NCBI GenBank assembly: GCA_951799445.1
Contig: OX637287.1
Coordinates: 54,093,724-54,157,723, forward strand
DNA length: 64,000 bases
Direction of reading: 5' to 3'
Source: Pseudisothecium myosuroides
Taxonomy: Eukaryota; Streptophyta; Bryopsida; Hypnales; Lembophyllaceae
Shown here: piece by piece, positions 1 to 11,350 of the stretch
How the letters are laid out: the number at the start of each line of letters is the position of its first letter
Position numbering within the stretch: the stretch's first letter is position 1
Position numbers and translations under genes: made by a program
The notes under the pieces: generated by a model
Told to the model about the DNA's origin: nothing
Seen by the model: only the letters and a program-made list of their open reading frames with translations
Databases searched by the model: none

Positions 1-115
1 CGGTTAGATGTGAAAAAAAAACAATTTTCAATTTTTTTTACTTTTTGCTATAGAAATGGCAGTTTTGAGTGTTTTTTGGCAAAGAAAAGGCCTTGGTCCT
101 TGGTCCAAAGATAAT
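1..115. repeat. Fragment of a TTAA-type inverted-repeat element
   Basis: This stretch matches the inner right-end sequence of the elements at 39,508-40,433 and 9,539-10,424: a 'ggttagatgtg' start, a poly-T run, 'gctatagaaatggcagttttga', and then a 'ggcc' block. No intact end is visible because the window starts inside it. Confidence 0.6.
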
Positions 116-534
116 GAAGCCTCCTACGTCTAGTTTATATTGCTTGTGAAATCTTCAGTTTTTCTAACAAATAAGTGTTTTTATTGTAGTATGAATTTAA
201 GAGACTATGATTACATTTCTAAGTACAAAGGGTTGAAAAAATTTGGTTTACGCTGTGATGTTTTGCTCTATTATATATACCTATGGTAAAAATTACATAT
301 TTTTATGTGAATTATAAGTTCAATGTGGATTTTCTTCATGATTTCTTCAAAACTCATAGTAATTTCAAATTTTCAAAAAATGATCTTAAAATTTTGTGAC
401 TTATAAAAGGCATTTGATTTCATTTTGAAATACAAAAAAAAAATCATTTATATATGGTGACAACAATAGAGCATACACAGAGAAAGATTTTGAAGTTTGA
501 CAAATAATCAAAGGACAATTCTATTTGTACATTG
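116..534. other. AT-rich intergenic DNA, nothing recognised
   Basis: Low-complexity A/T-rich sequence with stop codons in all frames. No gene, RNA or clear repeat end was seen. Confidence 0.5.
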
Positions 535-1450
535 TTAACCCCTAAAATACCAAGGAATTTTCTGGCTCCGGAACCATTGAAAACTGCCATTTCTGCTGCG
601 ATCACTCCCTAAACCCCAAAATTTTTTTTTTAGAATCTAACCGTAGGATCTTATACTTCACTTGTCTCAGATTATGTGGTAAAAATTTCAAGACATTTGA
701 CCGTTCTGATTGGAAGATATTAGCATTCAAAGTTGGAAAAAAAAGTTTTTTTGAACTGTTTCTTGCAATTTCAGATGACTTTGACGGCCATTTGTGGATT
801 TTTTTTGCACTACACAACAAAAAGTTGTAATTTTTTATCTTGAACATTTGAGTTGAGAGTTGGGGAAAAAAATTTCAGAATGTCAAACCTTGATTTTCAC
901 ATATAAAAAAATTGTTAAGTAGAAGTAGGTCCAAAATTGAACGAAATACTAAATTGTTAATAGCTCTTAGGTGGAATTAAAACAACATAATCCCAATGGT
1001 GGGATTGTTCTTGCAAACAAACTTGACCTTGTCAAAAAAAAATTGAAAAAAATTGAAAATTGCATTCAAAAATGAATTCTATAAGTTTTTTTGAAGATGC
1101 TTAAATTGCCCGAAAAATAAGATTGTCCATAACTTTCTCATTATTAGTCCAAATAGAATGAATCAAAGCTTCAGATGTAGACAAAAACATGATCTTTGAG
1201 GAAAAAAAATAAAAAAATAAAAAAAATAAAAAACTTTTTTTTTTCTGCCCGCCGAACTGCTTTTTTGCTTTAGGATGGCATAACTTTTGCTCCCGGGCAC
1301 TGATTGAAAAAAAAATTATATTTTTAGAAAGCTAATGTGATTCCCTATCTTCAAAAAAAGTCTCAAAAAATCAGATCAAAATTTGAGGCCACACGGGCCT
1401 GCCGAAATCTGAAGTGTCCCCTGAGGGGACTTTGGTACTTTAGGGGTTAA
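535..1450. mobile_element. TTAA-flanked non-autonomous DNA transposon, copy 1
   Basis: The element runs from TTAACCCCTAAAATACCA to GGTACTTTAGGGGTTAA, about 916 bp. The ends are inverted repeats starting with CCCCTAAA next to a TTAA on each side. The interior is AT-rich and has no meaningful reading frame, so it is non-autonomous. The same terminal sequence recurs at 9,539, 10,824, 39,508, 41,399, 47,712 and 55,433. A TTAA target with C-rich termini is typical of the piggyBac superfamily; the assignment is inferred because no transposase is present. Confidence 0.75.
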
Positions 1451-2398
1451 TAAATCTCTTCGAAACACTCAACCATCTATTGAATAGATAGTGAATGTTT
1501 TTGTAAATCATACTTCATCAATTATTTTTCCATAATATTCTACAGTAGTTTATGTATGTCTCAAAAACACTTTTCAAGGCCTAAGAATATAGACTTGAAG
1601 CAAATAATAATCTTTTTTGTGAGCCAAAGAAATTAGGCCACTTCATTTGTAGGACGAGTATTCTTTTTCAGAGACTTTGTTTCCTCAATTCAAATTTAAA
1701 AAAGGACCTTAAATTGTTGATTCACGTGTATTATTCCTTCTTTTTCCATTGATGTATTACAAGATGTTTTTTTAAAATTTCCTCAATGATGATTATTCTT
1801 GCTTTCTACAGTGATCTTGAAAATCATCTACTGCCTACTTCTTGGGCTCAATGTCTTTACAGGATTAAAGGATTAAAGCAACACCCTCAACCTTTTTCAA
1901 GATACCTGCACCTAATTGAGATTTATTTGCAAATCTATCCCATTTAGATTCTTGCCTACAATGTAACTCATGTGAATACTAGAGCTTCAGGTCTAATTTG
2001 GATACATTTAATTTAAGCACTTTGAAAATTCATAGTTCTTTCATACGGACATACGGTGTCTAGAAAATGCATATCGAGAGATTTTGGAATCCCTTTTTTT
2101 TACTTCTAACAAGGATCAACAAAATTTACATAGTCTAATAGTGGTAGCCAACAATTCAAATGTTTATTTAGACAATTTATGTTGCAACTACCTCAAAGAC
2201 ATAGAAGGCACTATGGTAGCCAAAGGTAAAGCATCCATTTAAAAATTGAAATTGAGTTTTGGAGTGGTGAAGCTTCTTGAAATATTTCTCAGTAAATTTT
2301 CCTTGAAAGACAAGTGGAATTGGCATCTAATCCATATTTTTTGGAGCTTTGTGAAATTAGTAATTAATTTTGAAGTTGAATGGCATAGGGCACTAAAA
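1451..2398. other. AT-rich intergenic DNA with a degenerate repeat fragment
   Basis: No gene was recognised. About 1,950-2,170 resembles part of the element at 2,527-3,010 (shared 'cactttgaaaatt', 'catacggtgtct.aaaatgcat'), so it is probably a decayed copy. Confidence 0.4.
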
Positions 2399-2491
2399 TT
2401 GCCCACCTCCTCAATTGTACACTATTTGTACATTTTTGGTACAACAAAAAAGCAACATGTACAAGTAGTGTACATTTCAGAAGGTGGGCAA
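2399..2491. repeat. Short hairpin-forming inverted repeat
   Basis: Two 34-nt arms face each other across about 25 nt. Both begin TTGCCCACCT and end in a TTGTACA block when read inward, with about five mismatches. It is probably a tiny foldback element. No coding potential. Confidence 0.55.
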
Positions 2492-2526
2492 ATTTTGAGC
2501 CTGAGCACTTTGAGAACCTTCTAACT

Positions 2527-3010
2527 AATAGTAAGGTAACTACACCTAAAATTGCACACTGGATATTCTTGCCTAAAATGTACTTCCACTATTCATATGA
2601 CTCTATAATCGCTTTTAGGTACACCTACTGTACGTGAAGGTCTGATTCGGCAGGTGACTGTCAAAATAGTTTCTTTTTCGCGTGCAAAGTGGATTCATAC
2701 AGTGAAAAGTAGTGGTTGTAGAGTATTAAATGTTGGTAATATCTCACTTGAAATATTCCAAACATTCAAACACTCCCCAAAATACATAATTTATATTTGA
2801 ATCTGACCTTCACGCAGGGTATTTTCAGCACTTTGAAAATTTGTAGTTTATTCACACGGTGTCCAAAAAATGCATTCTAAGAGAATCTAGAATCTCATTT
2901 TGACTACCAATGGGACCCCACAATTTTTTTTTCAATATAATAATGAAAACCATGCTGAACCATGCTGAATCGCTTATCTGTGCGATTTAAGGTGTAGTAA
3001 CCTTATTAAC
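2527..3010. mobile_element. Inverted-repeat element (AAGGTAACTACACCT family)
   Basis: The left end reads TAATAGTAAGGTAACTACACC and the right end mirrors it (GGTGTAGTAACCTTATTA). A second element (2,631-2,816) sits inside it. A related, longer copy lies at 22,276-23,176. No reading frame of note. Confidence 0.5.
2631..2816. mobile_element. Nested MITE with TACGTGAAGGTCTGATTCGG ends, copy 1
   Basis: The terminal inverted repeats are TACGTGAAGGTCTGATTCGG and its mirror (TGAATCTGACCTTCACG). Other copies are at 25,938-26,143 and, as a fragment, at 63,443-63,560. It lies inside the 2,527-3,010 element, so it inserted later. Confidence 0.6.
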
Positions 3011-3836
3011 TTACACAAACCATATGCATGATTGTTCTTCATTTGTTCCTTTTCTCCATTTGCTGAAAACACCCCACTTCCCGAAAAAAAACACCCCCCA
3101 TGTGCACGATTGAAAATAGCCAACGCAGTGAACGCACGTGTGAGCATGCGACCGAAGTCCAGGCACGAGCGAGTCCTTTCCCAATATGCCCCATCGAAAC
3201 TGAAGGCACCCTATTGTAGCTTCACCGATTCTGCCCGTTTGCAACTGGTCCCCTTCCTCTGGCTGACAGCAAATCTAAAGCTACAGTAAGTTAGACTAGC
3301 CGTTTCAATTTCAACAAAAATAAACTATACTGTCAAAACAAAGCTACAGTAGAACTAGTGTAAGAGCCTTTTCAGCATCACGTGAATGTTGTGGCCCACG
3401 CATTTGTGACTTGTTTAAGTCTTGATCCTGCTGCAACAGGCAACAGAGTGTGCTTACGTATAATTAGTAGTACTGTAGTCATGAACCCAGGCGAGTGTCT
3501 GCATCAGTCCCTCACTCCCTCCAGTGCAATTTTTTTTTTTTTTTTTTTTTTTGGAAAGCAGATGGCGAACCATTGAATGTTGCACTTACCACCAACTCGC
3601 ATTTCACAGGCTGCTTCACACAACAGAGCGTCAGCGCTGACGGAGTGAAAACATCAGCCCTGTGGGATGAAAACATCCACAACTGTAGAAAATCGGAATA
3701 CGGCAACTCGAATGCACTTTCTTCGGAAACACCCAGTCATCTGCCGTCCTCTCCCCAAATGCGGAATTGATCATTCTTCAGCAGCATTCTTCAACTGTGG
3801 CCAGGACACCGGACGTACAATTAGTAAGGTAACTAC
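3011..3836. other. Intergenic DNA, moderate GC, nothing assigned
   Basis: This region is less AT-rich than its surroundings and includes a 21-nt poly-T run near 3,531. Short open frames exist on both strands, but none resembles a known protein or shows exon borders that join up. Confidence 0.4.
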
Positions 3837-4094
3837 TGTACACAAAATAGTGCAAATAGGTTGCCCCACACTAATTTCTCAACATTTGACACTAAATAAA
3901 TATTTTCAGTTATTGTACAAGAATGCACTACTTTTTAATTAAGTATTATTGTAATTGGGACTCACGAACCTCCATGTGTACAAATGAAAATATTTTTAGA
4001 AATGTTTGTTGACTTTGATGATTTGTAAAGTAACTTTCTTTGAAGTAAGGCAACCTAATTGTTGAGGCAACCTAATTGCACTATTTTGTGTACA
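3837..4094. mobile_element. Foldback MITE with 29-bp inverted ends
   Basis: The ends TGTACACAAAATAGTGCAA... and ...TTGCACTATTTTGTGTACA are 29-bp inverted repeats with about one mismatch, enclosing about 200 bp of AT-rich DNA. No open frame. The superfamily is not clear. Confidence 0.6.
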
Positions 4095-5189
4095 CCTAAA
4101 ATTGCAAGAATAAGCTCTGTGGCATGACCAACATGCTCTAGAAAATGAACAACAATTTTTGTATGGAGGTGAAGGACTATGAATCAAAATGCAAGTGGTT
4201 CCATAATTTTTGGACTCATTGTGAATTAGTTACAAATTTTCAAAGATGCAAGGTGTAGGGTGCTAAAAGTGTCATGTAGGTGATTCCAAAATCCATTTGA
4301 TGCACATGAAGAAATGACAGTAGTAGTATCATAACATGTCATAGAGAAGAAGTTAAAACAACAGAAAGTAAACCCCAAATGGAGCAATTGTGAGGTTGCC
4401 ACTTCCACAATACTATAGATAGAGCTACAGACTACTCAAAGTAGAATTTAACTCCACCTTACACTTGTCCTTGTAATGTGTACCATTTTGGGTATCCTCC
4501 CTGTTCATTTCCCTTCAAAAATAGGGTTTGATTGTGAGGAGTGGCTCATTTTAGTTGTCGTTACCTCAATGTTCCACATACTAAAACAATTTTTTTTTCA
4601 ACATATGGGCAATTTCCATTGCAAGGGGAAAGTATACACATTACACATAACCAGAGGATCTAGTCCTCAATGGAATTTTTCAACATGCTAGAGCATATTC
4701 AATCCATCCTACAGTCGGCCCTCTGGTAGTGGTACCTCCACAAGTGTTGAAATCTCATTTTTATATTTGTGTTATGCAAATTGGTGCTCTTATAAAATAT
4801 ACACTATCAGAGTGTTAAGTGGTATGAAATGTTTTGCTCCCTTCTTCATTGATTTGACTTTGATAGTGATAAAGTTGAAAAAAATTGAGATAAAGTTGGA
4901 ATATTTTGGAAAGTTTTGTGAGATTCAAAGATGTTGAGAGTGAAATTGAGATTTTGGAAGGAATTTTTGCAACAAAGACCGGATGATATCATCTGATTCA
5001 TGAAGAATATCCAAAGACTTCAAAAGCAAGAATAATCTTGCTATGTAGAAGAATCTCATCAAACTACTATAGATTTTTCCTTTCAACCAGTTTAGGTGAA
5101 TAATGATTCATATTTTTTTTGGTTCCTTCATCCATTATTTTTGTAAATGCTACGTATTATCGAGATAGATTTTCATAAGTGTTAAATGC
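4095..5189. other. Intergenic DNA, nothing recognised
   Basis: AT-rich sequence without a convincing gene. The short frames lack codon structure or similarity that I recognise. Confidence 0.45.
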
Positions 5190-5568
5190 TAATGCTCTAC
5201 ACGTGTTACAGCAGGGCTAACTGTACATCCATATGTACATACAGAGTCGTCAGCAACAGTGATTCCTCTCCCTTACATGACTGCGTCAGAGACGGGCCCA
5301 GGTTGTGATCGATTGTTTTTGATCACCCTTGTATGGTTTGGTGGAAAGAGAGAAGGTGGGCCGGAACTTCCATTCTAGCTCGTAGAAGTGGTTTTCTGGA
5401 GCTCTGTGCAACGTAGATATTCTGTTATAAGTGGTGTTGTCCGAAGCAGGAGGGTCTGAGACTTGGAAGTGATTGCTTGAGCGTTTCTTGTGTCTGTCAG
5501 TGTACGTTGTTCTGTAATTGTTTGCTAGATTTTTGTGTGTGTGTCTGTGTCTTTGGTCGGCTGTGAAG

Positions 5569-8011
5569 ATGTTTCGTCGGAGTCACGATTCGAAGGTCCA
5601 GGAATTGCGGGTGTACGAGATCAACGAGAGGGATAGAGGAAGCCCCGTGGTCGTGCGCAAAGACAAAGATGCTACCCCTGGCCCCCATGTTAACTGCCTC
5701 GGAGACCTTGTGCCGTTCACTAACAAGGTTGGTTGGGAGCTAGTCTTATAGCTTTTTGTTTTTGCTGCGACGGTAGAGGATAGTCTTTCAAGCAGGTGTA
5801 GAAGGAGCGTGCTTTCATTGGATGTTCATTCAAACATACAAATACCGTAAGGACTGGATTTGCACACTTGTGTCGGTGATGACCTGCACTGGAGAAACCA
5901 TCGTACAGGGTCCAACTCTCTTGAGATCACAATATTTTCCCTCTGAGTCTTATCAAAATTTGCTTTTTTCTCACGGAAATCGTTCAGAGTGGGGAGGTTT
6001 TACACGTCTAACTATTGTATGCATAGTAGAGAATTCCATTTCTATTCAAAGATGAGTGGCCTTAGACGTTTAGATTTAATTTTTTTTTAAAGTGGCGGAA
6101 TTCCATAAGCCATTTTCCCATTCATTTCTAGGACTGGTATAGATTTCAGACCGCATGGTCTGAAAGTGCCAAGTTTGTGGAATACCGCCATTTGAACGAA
6201 ATATCGGTTTAGCCAAGTCATGTTCAGTACACCCAACAACTTACTAATTGGAACCCAACCATTGGACGAGTTTCTGTTGCTAATGGGTCTGTATAGGAGA
6301 GAGAATGAGGCTCCTAACGGTTACACTATCCTCTAGAGACCTTATATTCTGCGCTGCATCACCGTACTGGTTGTTTGATCGTATTTATGAAACAGATCTC
6401 AATGAGTACTTTATTTTGAGGGTAGGTGGCTTTGTTAATGTGTGAGCTTGGTATGTGTGTTTAGCTGTACGTCCAATTACTGAAGGCATAGTAGTGGACT
6501 TTATGTAATCCATCCGGCCTTAGAACTTTAAGCAAGTCATGTTTAGTACATTAATCCATCAACTTACTAATTGGAACCCAACCAATAGAATGGGAATTTC
6601 GTTAGAATGGCGGTATTCCATACCACCATTTTTCCATTCATTTCTACGACGCGTATAGATTTCAGACCGCACGGTCTAAACGTGGAAGTGCCCAAGTTTG
6701 TGGAATACCGCCATTTTAACGTAATATCGGTTTAGACGAGTTTCTGTTGCGAACAGGTCGGTATAGGAGAGAGAATCAGGCTCCTAACAATTATACTATC
6801 CTCTAGATACCTTACGTTCTGCACTGCATCATCATACTAATTGTCTATATCGTGGGTATATACAGATTTCAATTAGTTTTAAACAGATAAACAGATCAAC
6901 TTGAGGGTAAGTAGCAATTTATGATTACGGTTCCTTTGCTGATGTGTGCGCTTGGTGTGTGTTTGTGTATTCAGTTGTACGATGGATCGCTTACGACGCG
7001 GCTAGGCATCACGTCCGGCTTGTGCACTGTCATCTCGCACAATGCCGAGAAGAAAGGGGATCGGTTTGAGGCCTTGTACAGTTTCTACTTCGGCGACTAT
7101 GGCCATATCTCCGTGCAGGTAATCGATCACCGACACATGAGTAGAAAGCCAGGCCTTATGGTACAGGATTCTGGTTGGGGGTGTCTCTAGTTTCTCTTTC
7201 GCTTTTTTGGAAGGGTCAGGTTTGTACTCTCAGACACTTGTTTTCCGAAGTTGACGTTGCACTGGACGGTTGCAGTTGAGTTTCTTCTTAGAGGACTGTC
7301 TTATTGGAAGAGTGTCTTATTAGATTACTGTAGAAAAACTAATAGTGTTCACATTAAATATTGTTGTTAACTTCGCAAATCATGATCTCTGTAGAGTCAA
7401 CAGCGATTTCAGAAAGTTTTGAAGTGGTCGCAATTTTTCTTTGCCTTGCAATGGAGGTGTTTCGAGGTGTTTCGAGGTGTTCTGGTTGTTCAATGTCCAA
7501 ATCTACATTTTCTCGTGCCTGCTTTAAGTGATTTTTTTAGTGCACTTCCAATGACATACTCTCAAGTTCTGATTCCGTATAAATTTAAGATTCCTTTTAC
7601 CCTTTTTCCCTTTCTAGGTGTTGGGAGTGCAGATGCTGTTACTAATGATTAGGAGATGGGGTCAGGGTTTAGTATCCTTTAAGTTTTATTTCTTGTTTTG
7701 GGAGATTAGCGCACTAGTCTGACGTGGATACCCATGTTTTGGCTGCTTTCCAGGGTGCTTACATCACCTACCAAGACACCTACCTGGCCATCACGGGAGG
7801 CTCAGGAATATTCGCCGGGTGCTATGGCCAAGTGAAGCTGCAGCAGCTCATTTTCCCCTTCAAGCTGCACTACACGTTTTACTTGCAAGGCATTGAGAAG
7901 CTTCCAGCACCCCTTATGAAGAAACCTGTGGAGCCCTCTGCCTCTGTGGAGCCGTGCAAGGAGGCCAAGGAATGTCACCCCGACCATTGTGCGCCCAACT
8001 TCACCAACTAA
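5569..8011 (+). CDS. AOC: Allene oxide cyclase, left-arm copy (3 exons)
   Basis: The product closes 12,13-epoxy-octadecatrienoic acid (allene oxide) to cis-(+)-OPDA in the jasmonate/OPDA pathway, normally in plastids. Exons 5,569-5,727, 6,975-7,118 and 7,754-8,011 join in phase 0 with GT-AG introns and give 186 residues. The core motifs are [11 protein letters not shown] (residues 16-26, with the Glu and Pro that match the Glu23/Pro32 pair of Arabidopsis AOC2), GITSGLC (64-70), [21 protein letters not shown] and [11 protein letters not shown]; it ends PNFTN. The length suits moss enzymes. I chose the ATG at 5,569 because the frame upstream has only non-ATG starts. Oddity: after RGSP this copy reads VVVRKDKDA, where the right-arm copy keeps the usual VFLPFGG, so it is two residues shorter there. 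Intron 1 (1,247 nt) holds two MITEs and an internal duplication. Confidence 0.93.
6074..6209. mobile_element. MITE of the 'AAATGGCGG' family in AOC intron 1
   Basis: The ends carry inverted AAAGTGGCGGAATTCCA / TGGAATACCGCCATTTGAACG, flanked by TAG (6,071-6,073 and 6,210-6,212). The right-arm intron lacks it at the matching place (near 51,095), so TAG is the likely 3-bp target duplication. Confidence 0.7.
6215..6860. repeat. Tandem duplication inside AOC intron 1
   Basis: About 6,215-6,400 and 6,533-6,850 repeat the same sequence: 'aagtcatgtt.agtac', 'caacttactaattggaacccaacca', 'gagtttctgttgc', 'ataggagagagaat.aggctcctaac', 'actatcctctaga'. The second unit is interrupted by the MITE at 6,589-6,732. 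The right arm has only one unit. Confidence 0.7.
6589..6732. mobile_element. MITE of the 'AAATGGCGG' family, second intron-1 copy
   Basis: This 144-bp element has ends AATGGGAATTTCGTTAGAATGG and CCATTTTAACGTAATATCGGT and is flanked by TAG on both sides (6,586-6,588 and 6,733-6,735). The first duplication unit reads 'cccaaccattggacgag' at the same place without an element. The centre contains the palindrome AGACCGCACGGTCT. Confidence 0.75.
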
Positions 8012-9538
8012 TGCAGACCTTTCAATTAATGCTTTGGGTTCCAGGAGTGGAATTGAATGGGTGAAGGACCAAGTGGAACAAAAGGCCTTGAGGATCACTG
8101 GTGTTTTTTGTAGCCAGCTTGATTTTATTCTCTGTTACGAGTTTCCAAGGATTTGCAATATTAGCTCATGAGCAACATGGTGTAGTATCCGTTATGGGAT
8201 CGCTCTTTACATGTTAATCAGAACTGCTGGCTGGCACTCTTAAAATTTGAGAGAGTTGTTGCGTACAATGTGTTACGGAGTTTGCATTACTGTTGATGAA
8301 ATGCTAAGTGATTTGAAGGGAACACCACTTGCTTTTCATCAGTTTCACTTTGTTATTGTTTGTGGTGCCCTACATTCCTCACCGATTGAATCACAAATTG
8401 ACCACGGTTGTTCAGATGCGTGTATTTTGAAGGAGTGCAAGAAGCGTGTGCTGGTAGAAAATTCCAATTCAAAATTCATTTTTTAACACGATTAGTTCGC
8501 TTCCCAGCCTCAAGTACACTTTGTTTTGGACTGCCATGAGTATAGGATGTACCTGACTCTACATTTCGTAAGTATGCAGCGTACTTTGCAGAATGGGACT
8601 GTATTGTCTACACTTTGAAATCCTTCTTCATTGCTTGCGGATGTGCTTCGTTATGTATTGATGTTGTGTCCCACTGAACTATACACTCTGCTCCCTGTTT
8701 CCTTTTCTGCCACAGCTGTTGCGCAGTCCATGTTCTTTCAGAAGAGCAGCTTCTGCAGGTGCAACTTTGTCTGCCTTGGGCCTGCCTGAGGGCCTTTTCT
8801 CTTGCAACGCTGGTCTGTCCGAACTACCCATCGGTAGTCTCAGTTGTGATTTTCATGATTTGCGGTTGCTAAGAACATTGGTAAATGTCCTAAAAATTCA
8901 AATTTTGCACATAGAAGCTTTGAGAGCCACATTTGTGAACACTGGATTCAAGTACATTGAAATAAGGCACGGAATGATGTTAAAGTTCACTCATGAAACA
9001 GAGGAGTGACAACACAATATAACATTATTCAAGAAGGCAGAAAGCTTCCCTTTTATAAAAAAAAATGCAAAGGTACAGTACTTTACAAATGTTGAAATTT
9101 CAACGAAGAGCTCAAGTGGATTGGCATTATCGGTATTGAAGAAGCATGTGGGGAAAAAACATACGTACAATGCAATCGAGAACCATGTGGGAGAAGATAA
9201 CCGATACACATGTACGGTCACCAAGCATGTGGGACAAATATCTATAGTGAAGATTCATTTGTATTTCTTATATCACTTTCTTTTTTTGCATGAACCGTGA
9301 AGACACTCTGCTAACATTGTCCAATACTGTTATGTGGACATCTTTGATCATATCTTGCTCATTTGCAAATTGATCATAACTTTGTTCCATCCAATTGTCA
9401 TTTCAAAATAGAGCATTATTCAATTATGTTACAAGGACCTCTCCATTCATAACCTTGCTCATTTCTATTAATTCTAGATATTGAATACATAGTAAGAGAG
9501 TATACATTTGCTTTGATAATACTAGGTAAGGTTTATTA
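8012..9538. other. AOC 3' flank, conserved in both arms
   Basis: This flank is shared with 48,600-50,122 in the right arm and in part with 40,434-41,190. It presumably includes the 3' UTR. An open frame at 8,719-9,009 preceded by a good splice-acceptor-like tract (tttccttttctgccacag) is also open at 49,129-49,419, but it has no ATG near its start and many replacement changes. It could be a spliced 3' exon or chance. Confidence 0.45.
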
Positions 9539-10424
9539 TTAACCCCTAAAGTCCTATTCATGGTGCATATAGGGAGAGAAAATGGATTTCAAGTAGATTT
9601 CCTATGAACGCAATTTTTGGCAAAAGTTTTTGGATTTTTTTTATAAGATAGAAAAACTTGTTAGCTTCATAGAAATATAATTTTTATTTATTGGTGCCCT
9701 AGAGCAAAAAAAATTTGTTTCTCATAGCTTGTATATTTGTCTACAAGAAAAGCTTTGATTCATTCTATTTGGACTTATGATGTAAAAGTTATAGAACATC
9801 TTGTTTTGCACGCACTTAAAAGATCTTCTTGAAAAAATAACATATAGGACTGGTTTTTGAGCTCATTTTTCATATTTCTTCAAAGCAAAAAGTTCTAAAG
9901 GATTAACTTTAATTTTTAGAACAATCTTTCTATTGGAATTAGTAAATTCTAATCCCATCTTAGAGTTATTAATGATTTAGTTTTTTCTTGTATCCTAAAT
10001 CTACTTCTATTTTATAATTTTTTAAAGAATGAAAATCACTTCTTTTTTCATTTTTTCCCTTGGACTTTCAACTCAATTCTTCATGATAAATTTATCTTAA
10101 TTCAAAATATATTGTGAATTTTTTTTAAATGAAGACAATTAAAATTTTAATAAACTATTTTGCCATGGTGCCAAAATAACCATGTTTTCTTCACTTTGAA
10201 CGCATTTATCTTGCAATCTATCTAATCAAACTTTTTGAAATTTCTTTAACACATTCTCGTACTAGACTATTGCAAGACCCTATGGTTAGATATGCAAAAA
10301 TGCCATTAAATTTTTTTTTTCTCTTTGCACTCTTTGCATTAGAAATGGCAATTTTGAGGGGGGAGGGAGGGGGGGGGATTGACAAAAAATTGACAAAAAT
10401 AGGCCTTGGGACTTTAAAAGTTAA
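9539..10424. mobile_element. TTAA-flanked DNA transposon, copy 2 (left arm)
   Basis: Ends TTAACCCCTAAAGTCC and GGGACTTTAAAAGTTAA, 886 bp. It is the partner of 47,712-48,599 in the right arm, so it inserted before the duplication. A run of G (about 10,363-10,378) near the right end is shared. No transposase is encoded. Confidence 0.8.
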
Positions 10425-10551
10425 GACAAATGTATTAAATTTGATAGTGACTTGTAACTTATTTGTAGAAAAGAGATATTCTACAAATTTTCACATATTA
10501 AGGTACTAAGATGATGAAATATGTAGAGACTTATTTGTTGTGAACCTTATA

Positions 10552-10735
10552 CAATAGAACTTTTCTAAAGTGAACTTTTCTAAAGCAATGACCTCTTCAA
10601 AATGATGGAGCATTGATTGCTTGGTCCCGCATTAGGCCCAATTGAAGAATAACACATCACAGATTTTCCTTGATATTCTTGAGCGTAGGGATTTGAGTCC
10701 GGTTCCGGGGCTATCTATTTAGGGAAGTTCTATTG
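10552..10735. mobile_element. Pogo/Emigrant-like MITE, left arm
   Basis: This 184-bp element starts CAATAGAACTTTTCTAAAG and ends TTTAGGGAAGTTCTATTG, with TA on both sides (10,550-10,551 and 10,736-10,737). A TA target and CA.TAGAAC termini fit pogo/Tc1-mariner MITEs such as Emigrant or Lemi; the family assignment is inferred. The partner is 42,005-42,196. Confidence 0.6.
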
Positions 10736-10823
10736 TAGTCCTATCTTGTTAGAAACTAATTAAATTAGGCATTCTATCATTTACTTCCAAAACCTCCTCA
10801 CAATGTTTAACCCGTCTCACTTT

Positions 10824-11350
10824 TTAACCCCTAAAGGACCAAGTAGCATTTTGGAGCAACATAGCATTTTTGGTCATCCATTTACAAACAAAATTTTCAT
10901 TTTTTTGGTTTGAAATTTTGAAGCAATATGTGGTCAAGGAGTAGCTTTAAGGCGCACCAATTTTATTAACTTTAGACTACATATATGGTTAAAAAATTAT
11001 TGTATAATATGTAGTTTTTTCAAGATCATAGGCAGCCCAAGCAAATCAAAGAAAATAATTTTTTAAAATAAAAATTTGAATTTTTTTTTCTACATTTATG
11101 TATTATATGGAAAGAAAATATGTATTTCGAAAGAGTTGAATATACTTCTTTTTAAATCCAAGCATCATGATCTTGCAATTTCTTATTCTAAAATTTAAGA
11201 AGCGTATATTCTAACAAGTTAGCTAAAAAATCCTATAGTTGGATTTATTAAAAAATAAATATAGATGATTGAAGATTTTAGCTTTGCTTTGGAGACTAGT
11301 ATTTTGAAGTGGTTTTGAACCTCTAAACATGAAAGAACTTCAAGGGTTAA
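10824..11350. mobile_element. TTAA-flanked DNA transposon, copy 3 (left arm)
   Basis: Ends TTAACCCCTAAAGGACC and CTTCAAGGGTTAA, 527 bp, AT-rich, no gene. The partner is 41,399-41,920. Confidence 0.75.
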
